Source: DASRFA01 sp035651755 (GTDB taxonomy: Bacteria; Desulfobacterota; Binatia; UBA12015). From it: DNA of 64,000 nucleotides. The stretch covers positions 186,001-250,000 of the forward strand of contig DASRFA010000060.1 of the NCBI GenBank assembly GCA_035651755.1, given 5' to 3'. The notes beneath the pieces are model-generated. The model saw only the letters and a program-made list of their open reading frames with translations, was not told the DNA's origin and made no database searches. The translations under genes were made by a program, and so were the position numbers. The number at the start of each line of letters is the position of its first letter. The stretch's first letter is position 1. Shown one piece after another: positions 41,349 through 51,251 of this stretch.

Positions 41349-42766
41349 GCGCGAAGAAGGGCGCCGAGGAGCGACCGCTCGCCGTCGTGGTGCTCGCGGC
41401 CGGGCAGGGCACGCGCATGAAGTCGGCGCACGCCAAGGTCCTCCACTGCCTCGGAGGCCTACCGCTCATCCAGCACGTGCTGCGCGCGGCGGAGCCGCTC
41501 GGCGCCGATCGCATCGCGGTCGTGGTCGGGCACCAGGCGCAGGCGGTCGAGCAGGCGTGCGCCGGGTTCGACGCGCAGTTCGCGCTGCAGGCGGAGCAGC
41601 GCGGCACGGGGCACGCGGTCGCGATCGCCGGGTATGCCGAGCTCGGGGACTTCGACGGCGACGTGCTCGTCCTCTACGGCGACGTGCCGCTGCTCACGAC
41701 CGAGAGCCTCCGCCGGCTGATCGCGGAGCACCATGCGCGCGACGCGACGCTCTCGCTCCTCACGACGATCGTCGAGGACCCGACCGGCTACGGACGCATC
41801 GTGCGCGACGCGGCGGGCGCGCTCGTCGGGATCGTCGAGGAGCGCGACGCGACCCCGGAGCAGCGCCGGATCCGCGAGATCAACCCCGGCATCTACTGCG
41901 TCCGCTCGCGGTTCCTCTTTCCCGCGCTCGAGCGCCTGCGGCCCGACAACGCGCAGGGTGAGCTATACTTGACGGACATCGTCGCTGCGGCCAAGCGCGC
42001 GGGCGAGCCGATGGCGACCGTTCCGGTCCCCGCCCAGGAGGTGCTCGGCATCAACTCGCGCGCCGACCTCGCCGTCCTCGAGCGGCTCGTCCGCACCCGC
42101 ACGGTCCAGCGCCACATGGCGAACGGCGTCACCTTTCTCGACCCGGAGACGGCGTACGTCGACGTCACGGTCGAGATCGGCGCCGACACGATCGTCGGGC
42201 CCGACGTGCACCTGAGCGGCAAGACGGCCGTCGGCCGGGACTGCCGCATCGACGGGGCGGCCTTCGTGGCCGACAGCGTCGTCGGCGACGGCGTGCACCT
42301 GAAGCCGATGGTCGTGATCGCCGAGTCGCGCATCGAGGGCGGCGCGGTCCTCGGCCCGTTCTGCCAGCTCCGACCGGGAGCGCACCTCCACCGCGACGTC
42401 CACATCGGCAACTTCGTCGAGGTGAAGAAGTCGGAGATCGGGCGCGGCACGAAGGCGAACCACCTCGCCTACATCGGCGACGCGACGATCGGGGAGGAGT
42501 CGAACATCGGCGCCGGGACGATCACCTGCAACTACGACGGCTTCGACAAGCACCGGACCACGATCGGCGATCGCGTCCAGATCGGCAGCGACAGCCAGCT
42601 CGTCGCCCCCGTCAGGATCGGCGACGACGCGTACGTCGCCACCGGCACGACCGTCCGCCACGACGTCGAGCCCGGCGCCCTCGCCTTCAACCCCAAGCCC
42701 GACCAACGCCGCCCCGGCTGGGTCGAAGCCTTCCGAAAGAGAAAGCGCGCCGAAAAGAAGCGCTAG
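41345..42766 (+). CDS. glmU: Bifunctional UDP-GlcNAc pyrophosphorylase / GlcN-1-P acetyltransferase
   Basis: Makes UDP-GlcNAc for peptidoglycan and lipid A. The N-terminal uridyltransferase has VVVLAAGQGTRMKSAHAKVLH, QRGTGHAVAIA, LYGDVPLL and INPGIYCVRS. The C-terminal left-handed beta-helix acetyltransferase has FVEVKKSEIGRGTKANHLAYIGDATIGEESNIGAGTITCNYDG, including the acetyl-CoA region. The 473-residue length is normal, with a Lys/Arg-rich end. glmS follows 402 bases downstream on the same strand. Confidence 0.97.
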   Translation: MSAKKGAEERPLAVVVLAAGQGTRMKSAHAKVLHCLGGLPLIQHVLRAAEPLGADRIAVVVGHQAQAVEQACAGFDAQFALQAEQRGTGHAVAIAGYAELGDFDGDVLVLYGDVPLLTTESLRRLIAEHHARDATLSLLTTIVEDPTGYGRIVRDAAGALVGIVEERDATPEQRRIREINPGIYCVRSRFLFPALERLRPDNAQGELYLTDIVAAAKRAGEPMATVPVPAQEVLGINSRADLAVLERLVRTRTVQRHMANGVTFLDPETAYVDVTVEIGADTIVGPDVHLSGKTAVGRDCRIDGAAFVADSVVGDGVHLKPMVVIAESRIEGGAVLGPFCQLRPGAHLHRDVHIGNFVEVKKSEIGRGTKANHLAYIGDATIGEESNIGAGTITCNYDGFDKHRTTIGDRVQIGSDSQLVAPVRIGDDAYVATGTTVRHDVEPGALAFNPKPDQRRPGWVEAFRKRKRAEKKR

Positions 42767-43168
42767 GCGAGCACGCCCGCGATCCCTCCCAGCACCCACC
42801 ACCCAAGCGCTGCCCGAACGGTCGCACTGCACCGCGGATCGCGGACCCACCCGTCCACGCGGCGACCCCAGGCACCCCGTGAGCCGGGGGCGTGTGCCAA
42901 GGCCAGGGAGCGACTCTCGAGCGCGCGCGACAACGACCCGCGCCCACCGAAATCCATGAGACAACCGGCGCGCTCCACCCCCGCGCGCGCGAGAGCCGGA
43001 GCGAGTCGGCCTTGGCCCACGCCCCCGGCGCCACCGGCACAGCCCTAAAGCCGCCCTCGACGGACGGCTCGACGACGCGCCCAAGAACGCGCGACCGTTA
43101 AAGCAGCGCGTTGCCCGCGCCGATTCAGGCAAGGTAGCCTCATCCGTCCCAAGGGGGTGGTTCGCGTC
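42767..43168. other. 402-base gap between glmU and glmS
   Basis: GC-rich, with no supported gene. A minus-strand frame ending at 42763 has weak coding character. The last 60 bases become less GC-rich and hold a possible promoter and the ribosome site (AAGGGGGTGG) of glmS. No glmS ribozyme fold or small-RNA signature was recognised. Confidence 0.5.
43111..43140 (+). promoter_or_regulatory. Possible sigma70 promoter of glmS
   Basis: TTGCCC at 43111-43116, an 18-base spacer, and TAGCCT at 43135-43140 resemble -35 and -10 boxes, placing a transcript start near 43147, about 20 bases before the glmS ATG. Matches are partial. Confidence 0.3.
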
Positions 43169-44998
43169 ATGTGCGGGATCATGGGTTACATCGGCGAGCA
43201 GGAGGCGAGCCGGATCCTGGTCGACGGGCTCCGCCGCCTCGAGTACCGGGGCTACGATTCGGCCGGCCTCGCGACCGTCGTGAACGGCCACGTCGACGTG
43301 CGGCGCTGCGTCGGCAAGCTCGACAACCTCGAGAAGCTGCTGCGCGAGAAGCCGCTCACCGGCTCGATCGGCCTCGGCCACACGCGCTGGGCGACGCACG
43401 GCCGGCCGTCGGAGCAGAACGCGCACCCGCACCGCGCCGGGAAGGTCGTCGTGATCCACAACGGGATCATCGAGAACTTCCTGGAGCTGAAGGGCGAGCT
43501 CGAGGCCAAGGGTCGCCGCTTCGCCTCCGAGACCGACACCGAGGTCATCTCGCAGCTCATCGACGACTACATGGCGCAGGGAAAAGAGTTCCTCGCGGCC
43601 GCTCGCGCCGCCGTGAAGCGCCTCCACGGATCGTTCTCCATCGTGGTCCTTTCCGAGGAGGACCGCAGCCGCCTCCTCGCCGCCAAGACCGCGACGCCGA
43701 TCGTCATCGGGCTCGGCCAGGGCGAGAACTTCATCGCCTCCGACATCCCCGCGATCCTCGACCACACGCGCGACGTCCTCTTCCTCGAGGACGGCGAGAT
43801 GGCCGAGGTCACGCGGGATGCCGTGAAGGTGACGACGTTCGACGGCGAACCGGTCGACCGGAAGCCGCGCCACATCACCTGGGACCCGATCACCGCCCAG
43901 AAGGGCGGCTACAAGCACTTCCTCCTGAAGGAGATCCACGAGCAGCCGCAGGCGATGATCGACACGATGCTCGGGCGGATCCAGCAGGAGGAAGGGAACG
44001 TCGTCCTGCCGGAGCTCGAGCCGCTCGCACGCGATCTCGGCTCCGTCCGCCGCATCTACTTGACGGCGTGCGGGACGGCCTGGCACGCCTGCCTGGTCGG
44101 AAAGTTCCTCATCGAGGAGCTGGCCCGCATCCCGGTCGAGGTCGACTACGCGAGCGAGCTGCGGTACCGCCGGCCCCTGCTCGGCCCCGACACGATGCTG
44201 GTCGCGGTCTCGCAGTCGGGCGAGACCGCCGACACGCTCGCCGCCGTCGATGAGGCGCGCGCAGCGGGCTCGAAGGTCCTCTCGATCTGCAACGTCGTCG
44301 ACGCGTCGATCCCGCGCAAGGCGGACGCCGTCCTCTACACGCATGCCGGCCCGGAGATTTCGGTCGCCAGCACGAAGGCGTTCACGACGCAGCTGACCGC
44401 GTTCTACCTGCTCGCGATCCACCTGGGCCGCCTGCTGCGCCGGCTCGACGAAGGGAAGGGCCGCGCCCTCGTCTCCGACCTCGTGAACCTGCCGAGCCAC
44501 CTCCAGGAGACGCTGTCGCGCGAGAAGCAGATCGACAAGATCGCGAAGAAGTACGGCCACGCGACCGACTTCCTCTACCTCGGGCGCGGCATCAATTACC
44601 CGATCGCGCTCGAGGGCGCGCTCAAGCTGAAGGAGATCTCGTACATCCACGCCGAGGGCTACCCGGCGGGAGAGATGAAGCACGGGCCGATCGCGCTCAT
44701 CGACGATCAGCTTCCGGTCGTGGTGCTGCTGCCGCGCGACCCGATGTACCCGAAGACGCTCTCGAACCTGAAGGAGGTCGAGGCGCGCGGCGGGCGCATC
44801 ATCGCCGTCACGGACGCGCCGTCGCCGGAGCTCGAGGAGATCGCCTGGGAGACGATCGTCGTGCCGCAGGTCGCGCACCAGCTGGCGCCGATGCTGATGG
44901 TGATCCCGCTTCAGCTGCTCGCGTACTACATCGCGGTCTATCGCGGCAGCGACGTCGACCAGCCGCGGAACCTCGCGAAGAGCGTGACGGTCGAGTAG
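43169..44998 (+). CDS. glmS: Glutamine-fructose-6-phosphate aminotransferase (isomerising)
   Basis: Makes glucosamine 6-phosphate from fructose 6-phosphate and Gln. I set the start at 43169 because the enzyme must begin Met-Cys: MCGIMGYIG supplies the N-terminal Cys nucleophile. The glutaminase domain (GHTRWATHGRPSEQNAHPH) is followed by two SIS domains (YLTACGTAWHACLVGKF, VSQSGETADTLAAVDEAR, ISVASTKAFTTQL) and the C-terminal DQPRNLAKSVTVE. The 609-residue length is standard. Confidence 0.97.
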   Translation: MCGIMGYIGEQEASRILVDGLRRLEYRGYDSAGLATVVNGHVDVRRCVGKLDNLEKLLREKPLTGSIGLGHTRWATHGRPSEQNAHPHRAGKVVVIHNGIIENFLELKGELEAKGRRFASETDTEVISQLIDDYMAQGKEFLAAARAAVKRLHGSFSIVVLSEEDRSRLLAAKTATPIVIGLGQGENFIASDIPAILDHTRDVLFLEDGEMAEVTRDAVKVTTFDGEPVDRKPRHITWDPITAQKGGYKHFLLKEIHEQPQAMIDTMLGRIQQEEGNVVLPELEPLARDLGSVRRIYLTACGTAWHACLVGKFLIEELARIPVEVDYASELRYRRPLLGPDTMLVAVSQSGETADTLAAVDEARAAGSKVLSICNVVDASIPRKADAVLYTHAGPEISVASTKAFTTQLTAFYLLAIHLGRLLRRLDEGKGRALVSDLVNLPSHLQETLSREKQIDKIAKKYGHATDFLYLGRGINYPIALEGALKLKEISYIHAEGYPAGEMKHGPIALIDDQLPVVVLLPRDPMYPKTLSNLKEVEARGGRIIAVTDAPSPELEEIAWETIVVPQVAHQLAPMLMVIPLQLLAYYIAVYRGSDVDQPRNLAKSVTVE

Positions 44999-45162
44999 CG
45001 GTCGGACGTCGCGCCGCTCGTGCGCGGCGACGTTGGAGCGCCGCGACGTTCGCGAGGTGGAGCGCGGCGGGTGCGGGTGGCCGCTCGCGCGGCTCGCCGC
45101 GCGTCGCTGCGGCAGGCACATTTGCTGCGCGTGCGTCCGCGCTGGAGCGCGTCCTCGCTCGA

Positions 45163-46368
45163 CTAGAACGGGGTCGCGGAGAGGGCGGAGACGGCCTCGG
45201 GCGGAGCGGTCGACAGGGCGGACGTGGTCGCGGTGGGATCGATGGCGCGGAGGATGGGGGCGAGGAAGGCGGCGTCGTCCCAGCTCGCGGGGGCGAGGGT
45301 CGTCAAGTAGTTGCCGCCGGTGCGGACGGGCTCGGTGCCGATGCGGTTGTAGATGCCGTTTCGCACGACGACGAGGTCGAGCTCCGGGAAGACGTAGACG
45401 TTCTGGTCGGCGAGGCCGCGCGCCGTGAACTCGCGCACCGCGGTGCCGTTCACGATGAGGCTGCCCTGCAGGTCGACCCACCATTGGAGCGCGTAGAACG
45501 GCAGATCGGCGGGCGGGGTCGTTGCCTCGTCGACCCACTCGCGGCTCACGATGCGATGCCCGTTCCACTCGCCCTCGCGCGCGAAGAGGAGGCCGAAGCG
45601 CGCGAAGTCGCGCGTCGTCGTGTCGATGCAGCAGTAGGTGAGGGTGTGGCCGCCGCCGTCGATCCACCAATCGGCGCGCATCCCGATCGGCCCGAAGAGC
45701 ACCTCCTGCGCGAAGTCGCCGGCCGTGCGCCCGGTCGCCTGCTCGATCACGCCGGAGAGCAGCATCGAGTCGGCGCTCGAGTAGTTGAAAGCCGCGCCGG
45801 GCGGACGCGCCGCCGGTCGCGCCTCGGAGGCCGCGAGCTGGTCGCCGTTCGAGATGTGGAAGGCCGCGACGTCGCGGGTCTCGTTCCAGGCGAGCCCGGA
45901 TCGCATCTCCATCAGGTCGCGCAGCGCGATCGCGTCGCGCGCGTCGCGGCGCCAGTCCGGGTAGAAGTCGGAGAGCGGGACGTCGACGCCGGCGAGGTCG
46001 CCCCGGTCGATCGCGATTCCGATCAGCGTGCTCGCGAAGCTCTTCGCGGCCGACCAGCTCGTCGCTAGGCTCGCCGCGCCGTGGTCGGGCGCGTACCACT
46101 CCGCGACGATCGCGCCGTCCTTGACGACGACGACCCCCTGCGTGTTCCTGCCGTCGGCGAACGCGTAGCTGCGCGCGCCCTCCAGCACGGCCGGATCCAT
46201 GCCCTCGTCGGCCGGGGAGACGACGTCCCAGTCGGGGTCCGGCCAGCGCTGGGCCGAGGCGCCCGACGAGCTCGAGTCGCCGCAGCCGTGGAGAGCCGTT
46301 GCGAGCGAGATCAGGAGAAGGGCCGCGAGCGCGGGTGCGGACGGGGATCGGGGTCGGCCGGCGATCAT
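45163..46368 (-). CDS. Beta-lactamase-like serine hydrolase lipoprotein
   Basis: A 401-residue class C beta-lactamase-fold protein. Signal with lipobox (ALAALLLISLATALHGCGDSSSS). SxxK in ATSWSAAKSFASTLIG, the YxS/N position in FNYSSADSMLLSGVIEQ, and a C-terminal GLADQNVYVFPELDLVVVRNG strand replacing KTG. Such proteins are more often esterases or peptidases than antibiotic-resistance enzymes. Last of a cupin-exonuclease-hydrolase minus-strand run; convergent with glmS. Confidence 0.9.
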   Translation of the reverse strand: MIAGRPRSPSAPALAALLLISLATALHGCGDSSSSGASAQRWPDPDWDVVSPADEGMDPAVLEGARSYAFADGRNTQGVVVVKDGAIVAEWYAPDHGAASLATSWSAAKSFASTLIGIAIDRGDLAGVDVPLSDFYPDWRRDARDAIALRDLMEMRSGLAWNETRDVAAFHISNGDQLAASEARPAARPPGAAFNYSSADSMLLSGVIEQATGRTAGDFAQEVLFGPIGMRADWWIDGGGHTLTYCCIDTTTRDFARFGLLFAREGEWNGHRIVSREWVDEATTPPADLPFYALQWWVDLQGSLIVNGTAVREFTARGLADQNVYVFPELDLVVVRNGIYNRIGTEPVRTGGNYLTTLAPASWDDAAFLAPILRAIDPTATTSALSTAPPEAVSALSATPF

Positions 46369-46396
46369 CGGCGCAAAGTAGCGCCGGGACGCGCGA

Positions 46397-47359
46397 TCAC
46401 GCGAGCGACGAAGCCAGCTCGTCGGCGCGGCGCGCCAGATCCGGTGCCCGAAGCGCCTCGGCGAGCGCGCGAAAGGACGCGGTCGGCCCGCGCCACCGCC
46501 AGTCCGGGGGTCGTCCGACGTCCGCGTCCGTCCGGAGCGTCGCGAGCTTCCGGAAGAGGAGCGCGCGCTCGCGATTGCCCGCGAGCACCGCGGCGAGGCG
46601 CTGCGCCGCGCGCACGTCGACGCCCCAGAGGCCGGCATCGTCCGGGATCGCGTCGATCCGCCGGAAGCGCCCGAGCACGGCGGCCGACGACCGCGCGCCC
46701 CAGCCCGGCAGGCCCGGGTAGCCGTCCGCGCTGTCGCCGACGAGCGCCAGGTAGTCGGGGATCGACGTGGGCGGGACGCCGAAGCGCGCCGTGATCCCGG
46801 CCTCGTCCAGGAGGAGCCGCCGGCGCCGATCGAGCTGCACGACGCGCTCGCCCACGACCGACTGCGCGAGGTCCTTGTCGGGGGTGCAGACGAAGACGCG
46901 GCGGACGGCCGGATCGGCCGCCGCGAGCACCGCGGCCGTCGCGAGCGCGTCGTCGGCCTCGAGCTCGATCATCGGCCAGACGGCGACGCCCATCGCCGCG
47001 AGAGCCTCCTCGAGCGGCTCGAACTGCGCGCGCAGCGCCGGGTCGATGCCGTCGCCGGTCTTGTAGCCGACCCAGAGCGCGTTCCGGAACGACTCGATGA
47101 CGTGGTCGGTCGCGACCCCGACGTGCGTCGCGCCCTCGCGCAGGAGCGAGAGCAGCGACGAGAGCACCCCGCGCACCGCGCCGACGTCGCGCCCGCGCGC
47201 ATCTTCGTGCGCCGGCACCGCGTAGAAGTGGCGAAAGAGCTCGTACGTGCCGTCGACGAGGTGCACGTCGTGGCGGCGCGCGGCGACCGACGGTGCGCCG
47301 CCGTCCGCCGGGCGCGCGCCGCGGCCGCCGCCTCGAGCGCTGTCGTCCACCGAAGCCAT
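46397..47359 (-). CDS. Stand-alone 5'-3' exonuclease (PolI N-domain/FEN family)
   Basis: A 320-residue protein with the FEN acidic sites: HLVDGTYELFRHF, IELEADDALATAA, VFVCTPDKDLAQSV and VGDSADGYPGLPGWG, which also contains the helix-3-turn-helix DNA-binding region. No polymerase domain follows, so it resembles small ExoIX/PolI-exo paralogs that trim RNA primers or flaps. ATG at 47359 (MASVDDSARGGGRG); the first 30 residues look disordered. Seventeen bases downstream of the cupin stop. Confidence 0.88.
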   Translation of the reverse strand: MASVDDSARGGGRGARPADGGAPSVAARRHDVHLVDGTYELFRHFYAVPAHEDARGRDVGAVRGVLSSLLSLLREGATHVGVATDHVIESFRNALWVGYKTGDGIDPALRAQFEPLEEALAAMGVAVWPMIELEADDALATAAVLAAADPAVRRVFVCTPDKDLAQSVVGERVVQLDRRRRLLLDEAGITARFGVPPTSIPDYLALVGDSADGYPGLPGWGARSSAAVLGRFRRIDAIPDDAGLWGVDVRAAQRLAAVLAGNRERALLFRKLATLRTDADVGRPPDWRWRGPTASFRALAEALRAPDLARRADELASSLA

Positions 47360-47376
47360 CGTGACGCTCGCGATGC

Positions 47377-47859
47377 CTACGAGCGCCGCGGCGCACCCTT
47401 CGGGCGCTCGAAGCGCGGATTCGGAAGCCGCACGATGCCGCGCTCGCGGAGGAGCGCGTCGTAGGCGGCCTCGTCGTCGGGGACGGGGCGCGGGTCTCCG
47501 AACCACACCTCGAGAAGCGCGCAGCCGTGCTGGCCCGCGACGAGCGGCCCGAACACGGCACCGCGCTCGAGCACGACGAGCGTACCCGCACGGCACGTGC
47601 GATCGCCGATCGCGAGCTCGCCCTCGAGGAGGTACACGAGCTGGTCGCTCGCGTGGCCGTGGCGCTCGATCACGACGCCCGCGTCGTAGCGCGTGAGCGC
47701 GACCATCCGCTTGTCGGTCCACTCGAGGAACTTGTTCCGAACCGTGACGCGCCGATCGCCGTGCATCTGTGCGATCACCTCGGTCCACGGCACGTCGTCG
47801 ACGTGGACGAACGCGAGGCGGGGAGCCGCTTCGGCGGGCGGCGTGCTGGAGCGATCCAT
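47377..47859 (-). CDS. Cupin-domain protein
   Basis: A 160-residue single-domain cupin. The metal-binding strand is VVIERHGHASDQLVYLLEGELAIG (HxH and a Gln/Glu position) and the second motif is VFGPLVAGQHGCALLEVW. AGGAG lies eight bases before the ATG. Sensor or small enzyme function possible; substrate unknown. First gene of the minus-strand run. Confidence 0.85.
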   Translation of the reverse strand: MDRSSTPPAEAAPRLAFVHVDDVPWTEVIAQMHGDRRVTVRNKFLEWTDKRMVALTRYDAGVVIERHGHASDQLVYLLEGELAIGDRTCRAGTLVVLERGAVFGPLVAGQHGCALLEVWFGDPRPVPDDEAAYDALLRERGIVRLPNPRFERPKGAPRRS

Positions 47860-47976
47860 GCCGGCTTCTCCTCGTTTCCGTCGCCGATCCCTATACGATC
47901 GCCCGGCCCGAGGGCAGTGCGGATCGCGAGCGCTCGCGGTTGCGCCGCGCGCGGCGTTCGTGTTCTGCGTCCGGGC

Positions 47977-48819
47977 ATGAACGAATTCCAGGGTCGGGTG
48001 GCCGTCGTCACCGGAGCGGCGAGCGGCATCGGACGGGCGCTCGCCGAGCGCCTCGCCGGCGTCGGCATGAACCTCGTCCTGTCCGACGTCGAGGAGCCGG
48101 CGCTCGCGACCGCCGCGCGCGAGCTGGAGGCCGGGGGAGCGCGCGTCGCCGCGGTCCCGACCGACGTGTCGAAGCCCGAGCAGGTCGACGCCCTCGCGGA
48201 GCGCGCCTACGGCGCGTTCGGGGCGGTGCACGTCCTCTGCAACAACGCCGGCGTCAGCTCCGGCGGTCTCACCTGGCAGGTCCCCCTCGGCGACTGGGAG
48301 TGGGTGCTCGGCGTCAACCTGTGGGGCGTCATTCACGGCGTCCGCGCGTTCGTCCCGCGAATGCTGGAAGGCGGGCAGGAAGGGCACGTCGTGAACACGG
48401 CGTCGATGGCTGGGCTCGCCACCGCGCCGGGCATGGCGCCGTACCACGTGAGCAAGTTCGGCGTCGTCGCGATCTCCGAGTCGCTCCACTACGAGCTCGC
48501 GATGCTCGGCGCGAAGGTGAAGGTCTCCGTCCTCTGCCCGGGTTGGGTCAACACGCGCATCGCGGACGCCGACCGCAACCGCCCCGCCGATCTCCCTCCG
48601 CCGGCGCTCGCGCCCGATCAGGAGGCGCTGCGCGAGCTGGTGCGCGGTCTCCTCGCTTCGGGCCTCGCGCCGAGCCAGGTCGCGGACCGCGTTCTGGAAG
48701 CGGTGCGCGAAGAACGCTTCTATATCTTGACGCATCCCGACTTCACGCCGATGGTGCGCCAGCGCATGCATGCGATCCTCGAGCAGCGAAACCCCGCCTT
48801 CACCGGCTTGGCGCGCTGA
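47977..48819 (+). CDS. Short-chain dehydrogenase/reductase
   Basis: A 280-residue classical SDR. Cofactor motif VVTGAASGIGRALAERL, VLCNNAGVSSGG, NTASMAGL with the catalytic Ser, and YHVSKFGVVAISESL with Tyr and Lys. SDVEEPALATAA after strand 2 (Asp) favours NAD(H). Substrate unknown. ATG at 47977 (MNEFQGRVAVVTG). Confidence 0.93.
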   Translation: MNEFQGRVAVVTGAASGIGRALAERLAGVGMNLVLSDVEEPALATAARELEAGGARVAAVPTDVSKPEQVDALAERAYGAFGAVHVLCNNAGVSSGGLTWQVPLGDWEWVLGVNLWGVIHGVRAFVPRMLEGGQEGHVVNTASMAGLATAPGMAPYHVSKFGVVAISESLHYELAMLGAKVKVSVLCPGWVNTRIADADRNRPADLPPPALAPDQEALRELVRGLLASGLAPSQVADRVLEAVREERFYILTHPDFTPMVRQRMHAILEQRNPAFTGLAR

Positions 48820-48853
48820 CCGCATCCGGCGCCGGCATTCGGCCCGCGACGGT

Positions 48854-51163
48854 TCAGCGGGCCGGCTCGATGGAGACGCCGACGTCCGCCGGCACCGCAA
48901 GCGGGCGCGCGGGTCGTCCGGCGATCCGCTGCGCGACTTCGAGCCGCACGACCCAGCGACCCGGCGCGCGCGGCGCGGGAACGAGCAGCGCCTGGCGAAG
49001 CACGTCGCCGGGCGACACGTCGCGCCGCAGCCCGACGTCGCTTCCCCACGCCGCTGATCCGCCGCGTGCGGCGCCTCCGGTCGGCGCCGGCCACCACCGC
49101 ACCGCGACGAACGCTTCTCCGGGAGCGCCGCCGTTCCCGGAAAGGGCCCCCGGCCAGGTCCAGGCGCCGCGGTTCGCGATCGCGATCGGGAGCGACAGGA
49201 GATGCCCCGCCGTCGTCGCGGCCGCGGCCGGCGCCGTGATCTCGCCGCCGGCCGCGCCGGCCGGCAGCGGCTCGTACGGCGCTCCGAGGAGGCTCGTCCC
49301 CGGCACGTAGCCGCGCCGGAGCGCGTCGGCCCACTCGCCGTGCGCCTGCGGGCGATCGACATGGAGGAGGACGAACCCGTCGAGCGGCCGGCGCGCGTCG
49401 GCGGGGACGTCGAGCCGCGCCGCCATGTCGTCGCGCGCGGAGGCGGTCGGCCAATCGCGCTCGGGCCGCAGCAGGATCCAGCGCAGGCCCGTCATGTCGA
49501 CCAGCTCCTGGAGCGCGTCGGGCGCCGGCAGGCGGTCGATCGCCGACGCGACGAGCGGCCAGTGGAGCGGGAAGACCGGTCCGAATCCGGTCACGAGCGG
49601 CAGATCGTGCACGGTGCTCGCGACCATCGCGTCGGTGAAGAGCATGTCGCGCTGCGGCCCGCTCGCCGGCAGCTCGAGCAGCGGGCCGCCGCCCTCGCTC
49701 CCGGCGACGCGCGCGAGCTCCCGGTAGACCGCCGCGTCGCGCGTCAGCGGAGCGACGGGGTCGAGCGTCGGGCTCACGACCTCTCGGCCGCGCGTCGCGA
49801 CGAGGATCCCGGCGACGGCGAGCGCGGCGAGCGCGCCCACGGGTCGGCGGGTCGCGGCGCGCGCCGCCTCGAGCGCGGCGCCGGAGAGGAGCGCCACCCC
49901 GAACCCGGTCACGGCCGTCAATCGAAACGGGTTCCGGAAGAACCCGAGGAAGCTCGGGAGAGGCGTCAACGTGCCCGTCAAGATCACGAGGAGGAGGCCG
50001 GCGCCGAGCGCGACGAAGACGACCCCGCGCGCTGCCAGCGCCCGGGCGACGCGCGATCGCGACGCGAAGGCCGCGAGGCCCGCGATCGCGACCACGAGCG
50101 ACACGTCGATGCGGGGCGGCCAGAAGAGGAGGACGACGAGCGGGACGTCGCCGGCGGAGCGCTCGTCGGGCCGCGCGACCGAGCCGCTCGTGGGCGCCGG
50201 AGGAACGCCCGGCGCGGCACCCGCCGGGCCCGGCGCTTCGCCGGCCGGCTGCGGCGCCACACCTTCCGGCCGCGTCGCGCGCGCCGCCGCCCGCACGCTC
50301 GCCGCGTGCACCTCGGCCGCGTGGCGCTCGAGGTACGGTCGCGAGATCGCGACCAGCGCGAGCGCCACGACGGCTCCGGCGGGCACCACGCGCGCGACGA
50401 ACGTCCCGCGCCCCGGCCTCGAAGACGCGAGCTCGATCGCCGTCCATCCCGCGGCGACGAGGCCCGCGAGCACGGCCATGTAGTACGAGCTCGTGACCGC
50501 GAGGAGGAAGACGACCGCGAAGAGGCATGCGCGCGCCCATGTCGGCCGGTCGCGCAGACGCCGCAGCACGAGCGCAGTCAGCGGCAGGTAGAGGGGCAGG
50601 TACTGCGTGATCTGGATGTTCGCCGGGACGGCCATCGGTCCGAGCGCGAAGAGGAGGCCGGTCACCCAGGCGACCAGCGGCGCCGCACCGAGCGCCAGTA
50701 GAAGCCTCTCCATCGCCAGCGCACCGATCGGGTACGAGGCCAGGATGACGGCGTTCGCGGCCAGCACGGCGTTGCCGGTCGCCCAGAACACCGGCCCGAA
50801 GACGATCTGGTTCGAGAGGTAGCTCTCGGCGCCGGCGAGCTGGTCGGGAGCGGGGTGGAAGATGGGAGCGTCGAAGAGGGAGCGAGGCGCGTCGCGCAGG
50901 CTCCGCGCGACCGACGCCTGCGTCCAGGTGAGGAGGCGCGCGTCGACCGGGTTGTTGCCGCGGCCGTAGGAGGTCCCGGAGGCCGCGATGAGCCGCGCGA
51001 GCAGGACCGCGAAGACCACGACGTAGGCCGCGATCGAGAGCCGGAGGCGCCCCCGGACCGCGGTCGGCGCGTCTCCCGAGGCATCGGTCGCCCGGCCGCC
51101 CGCGGCGGCGAAGGGCGGACGCGGCCGGACGGAAGCGCCCTCCACGGGCGCGCGAAGTACCAC
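48854..51163 (-). CDS. Large polytopic membrane protein, GT-C glycosyltransferase-like
   Basis: A 769-residue protein with about 11-13 membrane segments in residues 40-480, a loop rich in Ala/Pro/Gly (about 290-330), and a soluble C-terminal domain (about 500-769) with beta-rich stretches such as LPIAIANRGAWTWPG and GRWVVRLEVAQRI, resembling a carbohydrate-binding beta-sandwich. An early loop has SLFDAPIFHPAPDQLAGAESYLSNQIVFGP. The layout fits GT-C/YfhO-like membrane glycosyltransferases that use lipid-linked sugars, but no catalytic motif is certain. Divergent from lon. Confidence 0.7.
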   Translation of the reverse strand: MVLRAPVEGASVRPRPPFAAAGGRATDASGDAPTAVRGRLRLSIAAYVVVFAVLLARLIAASGTSYGRGNNPVDARLLTWTQASVARSLRDAPRSLFDAPIFHPAPDQLAGAESYLSNQIVFGPVFWATGNAVLAANAVILASYPIGALAMERLLLALGAAPLVAWVTGLLFALGPMAVPANIQITQYLPLYLPLTALVLRRLRDRPTWARACLFAVVFLLAVTSSYYMAVLAGLVAAGWTAIELASSRPGRGTFVARVVPAGAVVALALVAISRPYLERHAAEVHAASVRAAARATRPEGVAPQPAGEAPGPAGAAPGVPPAPTSGSVARPDERSAGDVPLVVLLFWPPRIDVSLVVAIAGLAAFASRSRVARALAARGVVFVALGAGLLLVILTGTLTPLPSFLGFFRNPFRLTAVTGFGVALLSGAALEAARAATRRPVGALAALAVAGILVATRGREVVSPTLDPVAPLTRDAAVYRELARVAGSEGGGPLLELPASGPQRDMLFTDAMVASTVHDLPLVTGFGPVFPLHWPLVASAIDRLPAPDALQELVDMTGLRWILLRPERDWPTASARDDMAARLDVPADARRPLDGFVLLHVDRPQAHGEWADALRRGYVPGTSLLGAPYEPLPAGAAGGEITAPAAAATTAGHLLSLPIAIANRGAWTWPGALSGNGGAPGEAFVAVRWWPAPTGGAARGGSAAWGSDVGLRRDVSPGDVLRQALLVPAPRAPGRWVVRLEVAQRIAGRPARPLAVPADVGVSIEPAR

Positions 51164-51251
51164 CCGCGAGCCGCGCGAGAAAGCTCGTCGCGGGAGCGGT
51201 CGGCGCCTCCGTGGGGGGCTGCCGCCACCACCGCCGTGGAACGCCGTTTAG

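Noticed and set aside
42763..43020. 85-codon minus-strand frame in the glmU-glmS gap with a hydrophobic end
   Set aside because: Poor composition, no ribosome site, and it overlaps the glmU stop; not enough to call a gene.
48854..51163. Plus-strand 499-codon frame opposite the large membrane protein
   Set aside because: Arg/Glu-rich shadow; the minus frame has clear membrane segments.
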